This document shows, piece after piece, positions 7,708 through 14,806 of a DNA stretch of 28,169 nucleotides. Within the stretch, counting starts at the first letter, position 1, and every line of letters begins with the position of its first letter. The notes beneath the pieces are model-generated. The model did no database searches, had not been told where the DNA came from, and saw nothing but the letters and a program-made list of their open reading frames with translations. The stretch is from NCBI GenBank assembly GCA_041484545.1, contig JBGPHU010000012.1, positions 1-28,169 of the forward strand. Reading direction: 5' to 3'. Source of the DNA: WS-7 sp041484545 (lineage in GTDB: Bacteria; Eisenbacteria; RBG-16-71-46; SZUA-252). Made by a program: the position numbers and the translations under genes.

Positions 7708-9041
7708 GACCGTTGTGTCTGCTCTTGTTCGTCGGGATGATCGCGATCCCCGCCGCGTCGCCGGCTGAAACGCCGGCGCCGCCGGCGCCGCCGGCCGCGC
7801 AGCCTCGTCCCATCACCCTCGAGGAAGCGGTCACGCTGGCGCAGCGGAACGCGCTATTGGTGATCCAGGCCCACGGCCAAACCCGCACGAGCGCGGCCGC
7901 CACCCGTGCCGCGTATGGCGCGTTCATTCCCAGCGTGAGCCTCTCCGCCGCGGCGAACCGGCAGTACACCTCCGGAGCGCGCACGCGCGTCGAGAACGGG
8001 GTGCTCGTGACCCTGCCCTCCGATCCGTGGTCCTCCAGCGCCGGCCTGGCTGCGAACGTCGCGCTCTTCACGGGCGGGCAGAGGTTCTTCGACCTGAGAC
8101 AAGCGCGCGCCCGTGAGACCGCGGCCGACGTGAACGAGACGGCCCAGAAGTTCAACGCCGCGCTCGCCGCAAAGCAGCAGTTCTACAACGTGCTTGCGGC
8201 GCGCGAGTCCCAGGTGGCCGCCGCAGCTCAGCTGGATCAGGCCGAGCAGCAGCGGAGGACCGCCATCGCCCGCTCGAACGCGCGGGTCGCGACGCGCTCC
8301 GATTCCTTGCGCTCGGAGATCCAGTACCGCACCGCCCAGCTCGCCGTGGTGGACGCCCGGAACTCGCTCGAAAACGCCGACGCGGCGCTGACGCGGGTCG
8401 TGGGTTCCGAAGAGCTGCTCACCGCCGCTCCGGACCTGCCGGAGCATCCGGGCCTGGCGCTCGACGAGGGGACCATCCGCGCGATGGCCCTGGAGGGCCC
8501 CGCGGTGCGGCAGGCGAGAGCGGAGCTGACCGCAGCGAAAGCCGCGCAGACGAGCGCCTGGACCGACTACCTCCCCTCCCTGAGCGCGAGCTATTCGAGG
8601 AATGGAAGCAGTTCGGGGGGCCAGCCCGAGTTCGTAGGGAGCGACTTCTCCTACTCCGGACAGCTGCGCTTCACGGCGTCCTTGCCCGTATTCGATCAGT
8701 TTCAGCGCGAGCTCAGGGTCACGCAGGCCCGCGTGGAGCAACAAAACGCGGAGGCGGCCCTGCGCGACACCCGGCTCGGCGCCATCGAGACCCTGACCGA
8801 GCAGCTCGGCGCGTTCCACTCGGCGCAGGAGCGCGTGGTCTCCCAGGCAGCGACCGTGGAGGCCGCCGAGGAGGATCTGCGCGTGCAGCAGCAACGCTAC
8901 GCGGTAGGAGCCTCCACGCTCCTCGACGTGCTGACGTCCCAGACGCAGCTCAACCAAGCGCGGCGCGATCTCATCCGCGCGCGCTACGACCAGCGAATCG
9001 CGAAAGCCCAGCTGGAGGCTCTCGTGGGACGGGAGCTATGA
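7704..9041 (+). CDS. TolC-family outer-membrane efflux channel
   Basis: A 445-residue outer-membrane channel subunit that would form the exit duct of the efflux system. The GTG start at 7704 overlaps the preceding stop and has GGAGG eight bases upstream. A signal peptide (about 1-22, ending SPAETP) precedes the mature protein. Two repeats of the outer-membrane efflux fold are seen: the first from ITLEEAVTLAQRN and the second from LDEGTIRAMALEGPAVRQAR, each followed by long Ala/Gln/Glu-rich coiled-coil helices and a beta segment such as PSVSLSAAANRQY and PSLSASYSRNGSS. The C-terminal YAVGASTLLDVLTSQTQLNQARRDL is a hallmark of the family. It is coupled to the adaptor gene by ATGA. Confidence 0.95.
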   Translation: MRPLCLLLFVGMIAIPAASPAETPAPPAPPAAQPRPITLEEAVTLAQRNALLVIQAHGQTRTSAAATRAAYGAFIPSVSLSAAANRQYTSGARTRVENGVLVTLPSDPWSSSAGLAANVALFTGGQRFFDLRQARARETAADVNETAQKFNAALAAKQQFYNVLAARESQVAAAAQLDQAEQQRRTAIARSNARVATRSDSLRSEIQYRTAQLAVVDARNSLENADAALTRVVGSEELLTAAPDLPEHPGLALDEGTIRAMALEGPAVRQARAELTAAKAAQTSAWTDYLPSLSASYSRNGSSSGGQPEFVGSDFSYSGQLRFTASLPVFDQFQRELRVTQARVEQQNAEAALRDTRLGAIETLTEQLGAFHSAQERVVSQAATVEAAEEDLRVQQQRYAVGASTLLDVLTSQTQLNQARRDLIRARYDQRIAKAQLEALVGREL

Positions 9042-10570
9042 CCATGGCCACGCCCGCTCCGACCGAGAAGACCATCTGGACGAAGGTGCGCGAGTTCTCG
9101 CGCCGTCCGGCGGTGCTCATCGCCGTCGTCGTGATCGCGATTCTCGCGATCGTGATCGGGCGCGTCACACGTCCCAAGAGCGTCAAGACTCAGATCATGA
9201 CGGCCGCCGTCGAGGCGAGAAACATCGCGCTGACGATCGAAGCGACCGGCACGGTGGAGCCGATCGATCTGGTCGAGGTGAAATCGAAGGCTTCCGGCCA
9301 GATCACCCACATGCCCGTGACGGTGGGCTCGCTCGTCCAGAAAGGGGCCCTGCTCGCGCAGATCGATCCGCGCGACGTGCAGAATCAGTACGACCAGACG
9401 CTCGCGGCCCTGAAGGCGGCCCAGGCCAACGTACAGGTGGCCAGCGCGGCGAGGAAGCGCTCCGACGCGCTCTTCGCCCAGCAGATCATTACGGCCGACG
9501 AACACGAAAAGGCCACGCTCGACGATGCCAACGCCCAGGCCCAGATGGTGAAGGCCCGCACGGACGTCGACCTGGCCCGGCAGCGCCGGGAGGACGCGAC
9601 CGTTCGCGCGCCGATCACCGGCACCGTACTCCAGCAGCCGGTCTCGGAGGGGGTGGTCATCACCTCGGCCACCTCCTCGGCGAGCGGCGGGACCACCCTC
9701 CTCCAGATGGCCGATCTCGGCAAGGTGCGCATGCGCGCCATGGTTGGCGAGACCGATATCGGCAACGTGAGGACCGGGCAATCCGCCACCGTCACGGTGG
9801 ACGCCTTCCCGCAGCGCACGTTCGACGGTCTCGTGGAGAAGATCGAGCCGCAGGCAGTCGTGGCTCAATCGGTCACGAATTTCCCCGTTCTCATTTCTGT
9901 TTCGAACGAGAGCGGATTGCTCCTTCCCGGAATGAACGGCGAGGTATCCATGCTCGTGGACGAGCGCGACAACGTGCCGGCGATCCCGGTCGACGCGGTG
10001 CGTAGCGTGCGCGAGCTTCCGGTCGTGGCCCAGGCGCTGGGGCTTGACCCGGTCAAGGTCAAGGCCCAGGTCGATGAGCAGATGAAGGCCATGGAGGCGC
10101 AGCGCGCCGCGCCCGACTCCGCGCGCGCGCGGCGGCGCGCTCAGGGGGGACCCGGAGCGGATACCGCCCGCGGATGGCGCCGTGGCGGCGCGGGAGGCCG
10201 CGGCGGTGGAGGTGCAGGCGGCTTTGGCGGCCGCGGCGCCGGTGGCGGCGCGGGAGGCGCGGGCGGCGCGGGAGGCCCGGGACGCGCGAGCCGCGCCCAG
10301 GTCGCGTTCGTGAAAACCGCCCAAGGAATCTCGCCGAGGGTCGTGCGTATCGGACTCAGTGACTTCGACTACGCGCAGGTGATCGACGGCCTGAAGCTTG
10401 GTGAGCAGGTGGTCCTCCTGGGCGTCGCGGAGGCGCAGGCTACCCGCGCGCAGACACAGAGCCAGATTCGCGCGCGGATGGGAAGCGGCGTACCGGGCGT
10501 GCCCGGAGGCGGTGGTGGCGCCGGTGGTGGCGCCCGCGGAGGCGGAGGAGGTCGCGGTGGCGGGTCCTAG
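9038..10570 (+). CDS. MacA/HlyD-like periplasmic adaptor with Gly-rich insertion and tail
   Basis: A 510-residue adaptor for an ABC-type tripartite exporter. A single N-terminal membrane helix (about 24-42) anchors it. The lipoyl half motifs VEVKSKASGQI and VRAPITGTVL flank a short helical hairpin (112-188). The beta-barrel (about 225-310) includes VGETDIGNVRTGQSATV, and the membrane-proximal part resumes at VAFVKTAQGISPRVVRIGL. Two features are odd: residues 369-416 are nearly pure Gly/Arg/Ala, inserted in the membrane-proximal domain, and the last 28 residues are again Gly-rich. The ATG overlaps the TolC stop. The permease gene follows directly, which fits a MacA-like role. Confidence 0.93.
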   Translation: MTMATPAPTEKTIWTKVREFSRRPAVLIAVVVIAILAIVIGRVTRPKSVKTQIMTAAVEARNIALTIEATGTVEPIDLVEVKSKASGQITHMPVTVGSLVQKGALLAQIDPRDVQNQYDQTLAALKAAQANVQVASAARKRSDALFAQQIITADEHEKATLDDANAQAQMVKARTDVDLARQRREDATVRAPITGTVLQQPVSEGVVITSATSSASGGTTLLQMADLGKVRMRAMVGETDIGNVRTGQSATVTVDAFPQRTFDGLVEKIEPQAVVAQSVTNFPVLISVSNESGLLLPGMNGEVSMLVDERDNVPAIPVDAVRSVRELPVVAQALGLDPVKVKAQVDEQMKAMEAQRAAPDSARARRRAQGGPGADTARGWRRGGAGGRGGGGAGGFGGRGAGGGAGGAGGAGGPGRASRAQVAFVKTAQGISPRVVRIGLSDFDYAQVIDGLKLGEQVVLLGVAEAQATRAQTQSQIRARMGSGVPGVPGGGGGAGGGARGGGGGRGGGS

Positions 10571-10571
10571 G

Positions 10572-11795
10572 ATGCAGATCGCCGAGACGGTCATCGTCGC
10601 GTTGGAGTCGCTCCGCGCGAACAAGCTCCGCTCGTTCCTCACGATGCTCGGCATCGTCATCGGCGTCGGCGCCGTGATCGCGATGGTCGCGCTCGGTCGC
10701 GGCGCGCAGCAGTCCGTGAAGGACCGCATCGCGTCGCTCGGGACCACGCTCCTCACGGTGATGCCGGGCCAGGTCCGCGGGGTCGGAGGCGTGGCCTCCG
10801 GGAGCGATCGCGCCCCGCTCACGCTGGACGACGCCAAGTCTCTGGAGGACCGCGCGCAGTTCGTCGCCGCCGTGCAGCCGGAAATGTCGCGCCAGTTACA
10901 GGTGCAGTACGAGAACAGGAACACGAACACCAACATCGTGGGGACGACCGCCAACTACCTGGAGGTTCGAAAATTCACGATCGCGTCCGGCCGGATGTTC
11001 ACCGAGCCGGAGAACGCCGCGCGCCGCAACGTCGCGGTGCTCGGCCAGCAGGTGCTCACCGACCTGGGCATCGCCTCCCCCGACGCGCTGGTCGGGGCCG
11101 AGGTCCGGATCAACGGAGTTCAGTTCGAGGTGGGCGGCGTGCTCACGCCGAAGGGCCAGGGGGGAGGGTTCGCCAATCCCGACGACCAGGTCCTCATTCC
11201 GATCGAAACGGCCCGGTACCGACTCCTGGGCACCGACCGCCTCCGTTCCATCAACGTCCTGGCTCCGTCGGAGGACGACATCCCGGTCACGATGGCCGAA
11301 ATCGGGAGGATCCTGCGCCGGGAGCATCGCCTTCGCCCGGGACAGGACGACGATTTCCAGATCCGGAACCAGGCCGACTTCCTCACGACGCTGGGCGAGA
11401 CCACCCAGGTCTTCACCTACCTGCTCGCGGGAATCGCCGCGGTGAGCCTTCTCGTCGGCGGGATCGGAATCATGAACATCATGCTCGTATCGGTCACGGA
11501 GCGGACGCGCGAGATCGGAATCCGCAAAGCGCTGGGCGCCACGCAGAAAACGATCTTGCTCCAATTTCTGATCGAGGCGCTGGTCCTGTGTCTTCTGGGT
11601 GGGTTGTTCGGCGTCGCGTTCGGGGCGGGAACCGCCATCATCGCCCGGACCGCGTTTCACTGGAATACCTCGGTGGGGCTTTCCTCGATCCTGCTCGCGT
11701 TCGTGTTCGCGGCCGCGGTGGGAGTTCTCTTCGGGGTCTGGCCCGCGCGCCGGGCCGCGTCACTCGACGCGATCGAATCGCTGCGCTACGAGTAA
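10572..11795 (+). CDS. MacB/FtsX-type ABC transporter permease (no ATPase domain)
   Basis: A 407-residue permease of the MacB type. TM1 lies at about 19-42 after the family start ALESLRANKLRSFLTMLGI. A large periplasmic MacB core domain covers about 43-275 (VGTTANYLEVRKFTIASGRMF). Three TM helices follow at about 280-305, 329-357 and 370-390, with the coupling motif ERTREIGIRKALGA at 310-323. E. coli MacB carries its ATPase in the same chain; here it is absent, and no separate ABC ATPase gene is in the window. The ATG one base after the adaptor stop matches the family N-terminus, but a GTG at 10557 has a far better ribosome site (AGGAGG five bases upstream) and would add five residues. Confidence 0.92.
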   Translation: MQIAETVIVALESLRANKLRSFLTMLGIVIGVGAVIAMVALGRGAQQSVKDRIASLGTTLLTVMPGQVRGVGGVASGSDRAPLTLDDAKSLEDRAQFVAAVQPEMSRQLQVQYENRNTNTNIVGTTANYLEVRKFTIASGRMFTEPENAARRNVAVLGQQVLTDLGIASPDALVGAEVRINGVQFEVGGVLTPKGQGGGFANPDDQVLIPIETARYRLLGTDRLRSINVLAPSEDDIPVTMAEIGRILRREHRLRPGQDDDFQIRNQADFLTTLGETTQVFTYLLAGIAAVSLLVGGIGIMNIMLVSVTERTREIGIRKALGATQKTILLQFLIEALVLCLLGGLFGVAFGAGTAIIARTAFHWNTSVGLSSILLAFVFAAAVGVLFGVWPARRAASLDAIESLRYE

Positions 11796-11797
11796 CT

Positions 11798-11810
11798 CGG
11801 CCGCGGGCCG
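11798..11810. terminator. GC-rich hairpin between convergent genes
   Basis: CGGCC, a three-base loop GCG, then GGCCG form a five-pair stem just after the permease stop (11795) and just before the end of the opposite peptidase gene (11815). No T-run follows, so it is only a candidate bidirectional terminator. Confidence 0.35.
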
Positions 11811-11814
11811 CTTC

Positions 11815-12834
11815 CTACCAGCGCGCCTTGAATCCGCGCGCGTCCACGTGAACGAAGGGACCATGCGCTGAGGTCGCGGGGTAGGCCGACAGCCCGCCGA
11901 CCAGCTCCGGATAATCAGCCTCGACCCGCTCGACGGCGGAGCGCAGCACCACCGCGTCGGCGACGGTGATCTTCCCGTCGCCATTCAGGTCGTCCATCAT
12001 TCCGTTCTGATCCGCGTCCACGAACACGTCCGCCGCGTCGCCGTACATGTGGCGGCTGTGTCCCGCGCGCCCGCCGTTTCCCACTTCCTGGGCGTTGTAC
12101 TGGGGCGTTCTGAACCCCGACATCACGTGCAGGTGGCTCGGGTGCCCTTCCCGCTCCAGCTCCGCGCGGAGCAGCTCGAGCTTGTCGAGGATCCTGGGCT
12201 GGAGGACCAGAATCTTGGGCCAGACGTTCCCCTGGTCGTGCGTGAGGAAGTCGCGCATCGTGAAATTCGAGGACAGCCTCGTGCCCTGGTTCTCCGAGGT
12301 CACGCCGATGAAACCGGCGGGCGCGTCATAGCGCGCCTTCGCGGAGGCGACGGCATTCGAAGGCCACCGTCCCACATGGTACCGCGCGTAGCCCGCGCTG
12401 CCGGCATCGGCGAGCGGTAGCAACGTCACGACGGTGAGCGAATCACCGTCGGGCGTAGCCAGCTTCGGCCAAGGCGCCAGCCCGCCGGCATTCGACCCGG
12501 CCAGAAGCGGCTTGAGCAGCGGATTCTGGACCAGAACATCCTCGGTACCCATCACCGCCAGCAGCCTGCCGCTGAACCCGAGCAGAGCCGCGGAGGCCAT
12601 CGCAACCGGGGGCTCAGCCGGCCCCGCAGGGGGCTCGACCGGGCCCTGCCGCGCCAACGAGACGGATGCCGTCGAGGGGGAAGCAAGGGCGCTGGAAACG
12701 CCCTCCACACCGGTCCGGTTATCCACGACCGAAACCGCAAGAGCGAGAATCGAGGCGGCCAGAAGGGCGACCACGGAGCCGGACCTGGCCATGGCCCTGG
12801 TGCGCTCCGGTTTGCAGGGTTTGGTTGTTCTCAT
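11815..12834 (-). CDS. Secreted peptidase M15-type (D-Ala-D-Ala carboxypeptidase-like) with dockerin-like calcium loop
   Basis: A 339-residue exported zinc peptidase likely to act on peptidoglycan. A basic N-terminus and hydrophobic segment (SGSVVALLAASILALAV) form the signal; the ATG at 12834 is preferred, but an inner ATG at 12792 is also possible and neither has a strong ribosome site. Residues 40-180 are not recognised. The C-terminal third has the M15 motifs: LHVMSGFRTPQYN, the zinc-ligand pair His262 and Asp269 in SRHMYGDAAD, and His329 in FVHVDARG. Between these ligands sits DLNGDGKITVAD, a textbook dockerin/EF-hand calcium loop (Asp282, Asn284, Asp286, Asp293), preceded by a second partial one (DADQNG). 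It ends the strand convergently with the permease. Confidence 0.87.
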   Translation of the reverse strand: MRTTKPCKPERTRAMARSGSVVALLAASILALAVSVVDNRTGVEGVSSALASPSTASVSLARQGPVEPPAGPAEPPVAMASAALLGFSGRLLAVMGTEDVLVQNPLLKPLLAGSNAGGLAPWPKLATPDGDSLTVVTLLPLADAGSAGYARYHVGRWPSNAVASAKARYDAPAGFIGVTSENQGTRLSSNFTMRDFLTHDQGNVWPKILVLQPRILDKLELLRAELEREGHPSHLHVMSGFRTPQYNAQEVGNGGRAGHSRHMYGDAADVFVDADQNGMMDDLNGDGKITVADAVVLRSAVERVEADYPELVGGLSAYPATSAHGPFVHVDARGFKARW

Positions 12835-13253
12835 GGTGTAAGACCCTGGCGTATGAAGGGTTAACGACTCCCCCAAGAACGGCCCCACCCTCAGCTTGCC
12901 CTTTAGACCGTCGCCCGCGGTAGGGGGTTCCCTGAAACGCCTCTGGGCGCGACCCTACCCCCATATTAGGTTATCGGCCTATTCCTCTAAACCCTTACGG
13001 CATAAGGGCCGCCTGAACAAGGGCATAACACGGAGGTCTATTCCATGGATGCGGACAAGGGGGGGCAAGGAGGGGCCTCGAATGAAGGCCCGGCAGGCAG
13101 CGCCCGTCGTGTGAAATCTATAGCCCGGAGTCTGGAACCCACGGAGGGGGAGGTCCTTCTCGTCCCGCTCCGGTTCCGGGCCGGCTCAAAACCGCGCCTG
13201 AATCTCGCGCTGCGCTGCCGGGGATCGAACCATGAAAACGATGCGTCGGGACT
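12835..13253. other. Non-coding leader region with nested inverted repeats
   Basis: About 420 bases upstream of the peptidase. The arms GGTAGGG (12919-12925) and CCCTACC (12953-12959) enclose a tight hairpin CGCC-TCTG-GGCG (12938-12949). A second short repeat, CCCTTA with TAAGGG, occupies 12992-13008. These would lie in the 5' leader of the peptidase transcript if it starts upstream. I could not match them to a known riboswitch class. A short frame on the plus strand (13045-13257) is listed separately. Confidence 0.4.
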
Positions 13254-13257
13254 CTAG
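13045..13257 (+). CDS. Possible small protein, 70 residues, unrecognised
   Basis: An ATG at 13045 with CGGAGG eight bases upstream opens a 70-codon frame. The product starts MDADKGGQGGASNEG, has a basic middle and a short hydrophobic stretch EVLLVPLRF, and no motif that I know. Third codon positions are less GC-biased than in the neighbouring certain genes, and the end overlaps the convergent YtxH gene by four bases. The ribosome site is the only real support, so this could equally be chance. Confidence 0.25.
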   Translation: MDADKGGQGGASNEGPAGSARRVKSIARSLEPTEGEVLLVPLRFRAGSKPRLNLALRCRGSNHENDASGL

Positions 13258-13580
13258 GGCGTCCCAGGCTGCGGCGTCCGGCCTCCGGCGATAGGCTCGC
13301 GGCGACCGCCCGATCGGAACGTCTCCCCGGTCTGGCTTCCCGTCGAGAACGAACCGCCGTCCGATTCGCCTTCTCTGCCCTGGCCCACGATGTCGCTCGC
13401 CCTGCTGCTCAGCTTGCGCGCCGTCTCGCCGATCTTTCGCCGCGTCTCCCTGCCGGGGGCCGGCGCGAGCAAGAGCGCAAGCCCGGCGCCGACAATGGCG
13501 CCGACGAGAAATCCGGCCAGCGTGACGCCGGACGATCCGGCTTCATCCGTCATGTCGTTCATGTGCGGGCGATCACTCAT
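13254..13580 (-). CDS. YtxH domain protein
   Basis: A 108-residue small membrane-associated protein. The YtxH signature is clear: a glycine-rich hydrophobic helix (about 19-41, TLAGFLVGAIVGAGLALLLA), then APGRETRRKIGETARKL, an amphipathic basic segment. The C-terminal 40 residues are Gly/Ser/Thr-rich and probably disordered. YtxH proteins are common stress-associated envelope proteins of unknown biochemical role. The ATG overlaps the stop of the upstream DUF948-like gene by eight bases, so the two are co-translated; GAGG lies upstream of the start. Confidence 0.88.
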   Translation of the reverse strand: MSDRPHMNDMTDEAGSSGVTLAGFLVGAIVGAGLALLLAPAPGRETRRKIGETARKLSSRASDIVGQGREGESDGGSFSTGSQTGETFRSGGRREPIAGGRTPQPGTP

Positions 13581-13992
13581 AGTTGAGTCCTCCGTTGGTC
13601 GACGAGCGACCTGTGAATCGTTGTGTCAGGCTTACGATGAGCTGCAGGACTCCGAAGCGAACGCCTCGGGCCATCGCGACAGCGACGCGGACGGGCACCT
13701 CCACTTCGTGAATCAAGGCGTCGGAGAGGCGCACCGTGCGTTCCCCGAGTGACTCGAAGCGTTCCACGACGCGACGCATGCGGGGGGCGACTTCGCGAAA
13801 AGCTCCCACGATCTCCCCGGCGTCGTGCGCCACGTTCTTGAGCTGGTCGATCAACTGCCGGCCTTCTACCGCGAGGCCGGAGAATTCATCCGAGGCTTTG
13901 CGGAAATCCTGCATCACCTTGATCGTCGCGACAGCGATCGCCACCACCGCCATTGTTACAATTACAAAGCAAATCTGCAGGAGTGCCGACAT
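13573..13992 (-). CDS. DUF948-like membrane protein
   Basis: A 139-residue protein with one N-terminal transmembrane helix (about 4-24, LQICFVIVTMAVVAIAVATI) followed by a long heptad-like amphipathic segment (DQLKNVAHDAGEIVGAF, RMRRVVERFESLGERTV) typical of the DUF948 family, where the chain forms a coiled coil next to the membrane. The ATG at 13992 was chosen because the membrane helix follows at once and a G-run lies seven bases upstream; the in-frame extension to 14106 lacks family features. DUF948 and YtxH genes are often neighbours, which supports both calls. The function is unknown. Confidence 0.82.
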   Translation of the reverse strand: MSALLQICFVIVTMAVVAIAVATIKVMQDFRKASDEFSGLAVEGRQLIDQLKNVAHDAGEIVGAFREVAPRMRRVVERFESLGERTVRLSDALIHEVEVPVRVAVAMARGVRFGVLQLIVSLTQRFTGRSSTNGGLNYE

Positions 13993-14789
13993 GATTTGCC
14001 CCCGTTGGATCCGGTAACTCTCGTGTTGTGCGTGGACCACTGCTGTCCCGCGCGTCTCGCTCCATATCCGTGCAACATCAAGGCCAGCGCGGACGATTGC
14101 GCGCATCCCTTCGGGGAGAGAGCGCGCTCGGGGAGAAATTAGAGGGGCCCTCCATAAAGGAGAGTGGGGTAGGTGGGGAACCGCCCAGTCCCGTTGGAAG
14201 GCCAGTGGAGGGCCCCTGGGTCGTCAGAAACGGTTGTGTTGGTTCTACGGCCGCGAGACTTCGCGCCTCGATAAGATTGCGAGCAGAGCCACAGAGTCGG
14301 ACCAAAAATTCCGCCGTACCGTGATAGGGTCAGATCTTGACGTCCGGACCCCCAGCGCCTGCTCGCTATTACCCTCACGCGCGTGTGCTGCGACGCGCGA
14401 ATCCTTTATGGATCAGGCGGGACTAGCCTTGGGTCACCTTGTCGGCGCCCGCGGTGTTCTCCGTCGCAGCAATCGTGCCATGACCGAATGGGCTTCCCGG
14501 TGGGGGCTCTTTGTGGGACCGGTTGCGGATCGCTCCGGCACGTTTCCGCGCGACGGATGGTCATTTGAGGAAGGAAGATTCTCGAACCGCGACCAAGAGT
14601 CGGGGGGAAGTCGACGTCGGGCGGTCCCCACTTCCGGGCCCGCTGCCCGTAGAAGTATGTAAGTCGCTCCAACGCGGGTTGCACAACCTACAAGGGATCC
14701 GTTCGCTCGAGGACGGCTAGGCGGCGTGGGTCGCGGGGTAGGTGGACTGCCCGCGAAAGAGGGTCAGACGGTCGCGGAGTGAGAGAGGG
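13993..14789. other. 797-bp gene-free stretch with several repeats
   Basis: No open frame here has a good ribosome site, a domain or the codon bias of the neighbours; the longest (14234-14662, plus) is unrecognised. It holds a 12-bp inverted repeat (14143-14154 with 14206-14217), an 11-base direct repeat GGGGTAGGTGG (14166-14176 and 14735-14745), a near-palindrome GTCAGATCTTGAC at about 14329-14341 resembling REP-type sequences, and an imperfect tandem repeat at the end of the NtrC gene. It may be the remains of a mobile element or encode a non-coding RNA; neither is shown. Confidence 0.4.
14143..14217. repeat. 12-bp perfect inverted repeat
   Basis: AGGGGCCCTCCA at 14143-14154 is matched exactly by TGGAGGGCCCCT at 14206-14217, with a 51-base interior that includes GGGGTAGGTGG and a run GGGGAACCGCCC. 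It could fold as a stem with a large structured loop in RNA, or be a pair of protein sites. No adjacent gene explains it. Confidence 0.5.
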
Positions 14790-14806
14790 TTAGACCGTCG
14801 CGGAGT
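14758..14806. repeat. Imperfect 23-bp tandem repeat over the NtrC-family stop codon
   Basis: Two copies, 14758-14780 and 14784-14806, differ at 2 of 23 positions and are offset by 26 bases. The right copy contains the last codons and TAA stop of the NtrC-family gene (stop at 14790-14792); the left copy lies just downstream of it. Part of the left copy (TCGCGG, 14772-14777) can also pair with CCGCGA at 14751-14756, giving a weak hairpin after the gene. Confidence 0.55.

Noticed and set aside
8984..10954. A 656-codon open frame on the minus strand
   Set aside because: It lies opposite the clear adaptor and permease genes; its product is Arg/His/Ala-rich without domains, as expected for GC-rich antisense frames.
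13219..13232. GGGGATCGAACC resembling the reverse complement of a tRNA T-loop
   Set aside because: The flanking bases do not form a T-arm stem, and no anticodon or acceptor arm is found on the minus strand.
14234..14662. 142-codon plus-strand frame in the gene-free region
   Set aside because: No ribosome site, no domain, and no codon bias like the neighbours.
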